Assembly: GCA_020849825.1 (NCBI GenBank)
Contig: JADZFP010000492.1
Span: 1 to 6,699, forward strand
Origin: Saprospiraceae bacterium
GTDB lineage: Bacteria; Bacteroidota; Bacteroidia; Chitinophagales; Saprospiraceae
Length of the DNA: 6,699 nucleotides
Direction of reading: 5' to 3'
The notes below the pieces were generated by a model that did no database searches, had not been told where the DNA came from, and saw only the letters and a list, made by a program, of their open reading frames with translations. Made by a program: the position numbers and the translations under genes. Within the stretch, counting starts at the first letter, position 1; each line of letters starts with the position of its first letter. This document shows positions 6,611 through 6,699 of this stretch, one piece after another.

Positions 6611-6699
6611 ATGTCGATGTACGGACCGAAACAGACGCTCAGCCAGAAAATGCAGCAAAAGCTGTCGCCTCAGCAGATTCAGCTCATGAAACTGCTCCA
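6611..6699 (+). CDS. rpoN: RNA polymerase sigma-54 factor RpoN (N-terminal fragment, runs off right edge)
   Basis: Only the first 29 complete codons are present, but they match region I of sigma-54 very well: KQTLSQKMQQKLSPQQIQLMKLL. This Gln/Leu-rich helix contacts bacterial enhancer-binding proteins and holds the polymerase in the closed complex at -24/-12 promoters until an ATP-driven activator remodels it. The start is ATG 6611 or ATG 6617 (MSM); an in-frame stop at 6578-6580 with no ATG between excludes an earlier ATG. No Shine-Dalgarno is seen, as for the other genes here. It is divergent from hflX. The core-binding and DNA-binding RpoN-box regions lie outside the window. Confidence 0.9.
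   Translation, partial: MSMYGPKQTLSQKMQQKLSPQQIQLMKLL

Noticed and set aside
1..6699. Search for CRISPR arrays, tRNAs, insertion sequences and defence or toxin-antitoxin genes
   Set aside because: I saw no regularly spaced repeats, no tRNA-like cloverleaf, no transposase or terminal repeats and no defence-type domains; all long minus-strand frames are explained by the listed genes.

Overview
The window looks like chromosomal DNA from a GC-rich member of the Bacteroidota, probably Saprospiria-like (Haliscomenobacter/Lewinella type). The organism call is an inference. It rests on a very large secreted protein with Cys-bearing Ig-like domains and a PKD-like domain of the type common in Saprospiraceae, on the lack of Shine-Dalgarno sequences before the genes, and on an exact match to the Bacteroidota -7 promoter element (TAnnTTTG) upstream of one gene.

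Layout from left to right: (1) positions 1-2728, minus strand, the first 909 codons of a giant secreted protein that runs off the left edge: signal peptide, a large propeller-like N-terminal domain, an Ig-like domain, a second Ig-like domain apparently split by an inserted ~140-residue beta-sandwich, then the start of a PKD-like domain. (2) 2729-3040, a non-coding gap with two hairpin terminators. (3) 3041-3799, minus, a LOG-family nucleotide-hydrolase-like protein. Its start is preceded by a terminator-shaped hairpin and, beyond that, a perfect -7 element. (4) 3944-4951, minus, an exported protein of unknown function. (5) 5029-6237, minus, the ribosome-associated GTPase HflX. (6) 6238-6610, an AT-rich divergent intergenic region with several dyads. 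(7) 6611 to the right edge, plus, the first 29 codons of sigma-54 (rpoN).

All genes except rpoN lie on the minus strand. hflX and the unknown exported protein are 77 bases apart with no terminator seen between them, so they may be co-transcribed. The LOG gene and the giant secreted protein each sit behind a terminator and look like separate units. The genes do not form an evident pathway: HflX and sigma-54 are housekeeping or stress functions, LOG is nucleotide metabolism, and the two exported proteins are lineage-type accessory genes. I do not see a convincing new multi-gene system. The best leads are the nested domain in the secreted protein, the hairpins standing in front of two genes, and the unrecognised exported protein beside hflX.
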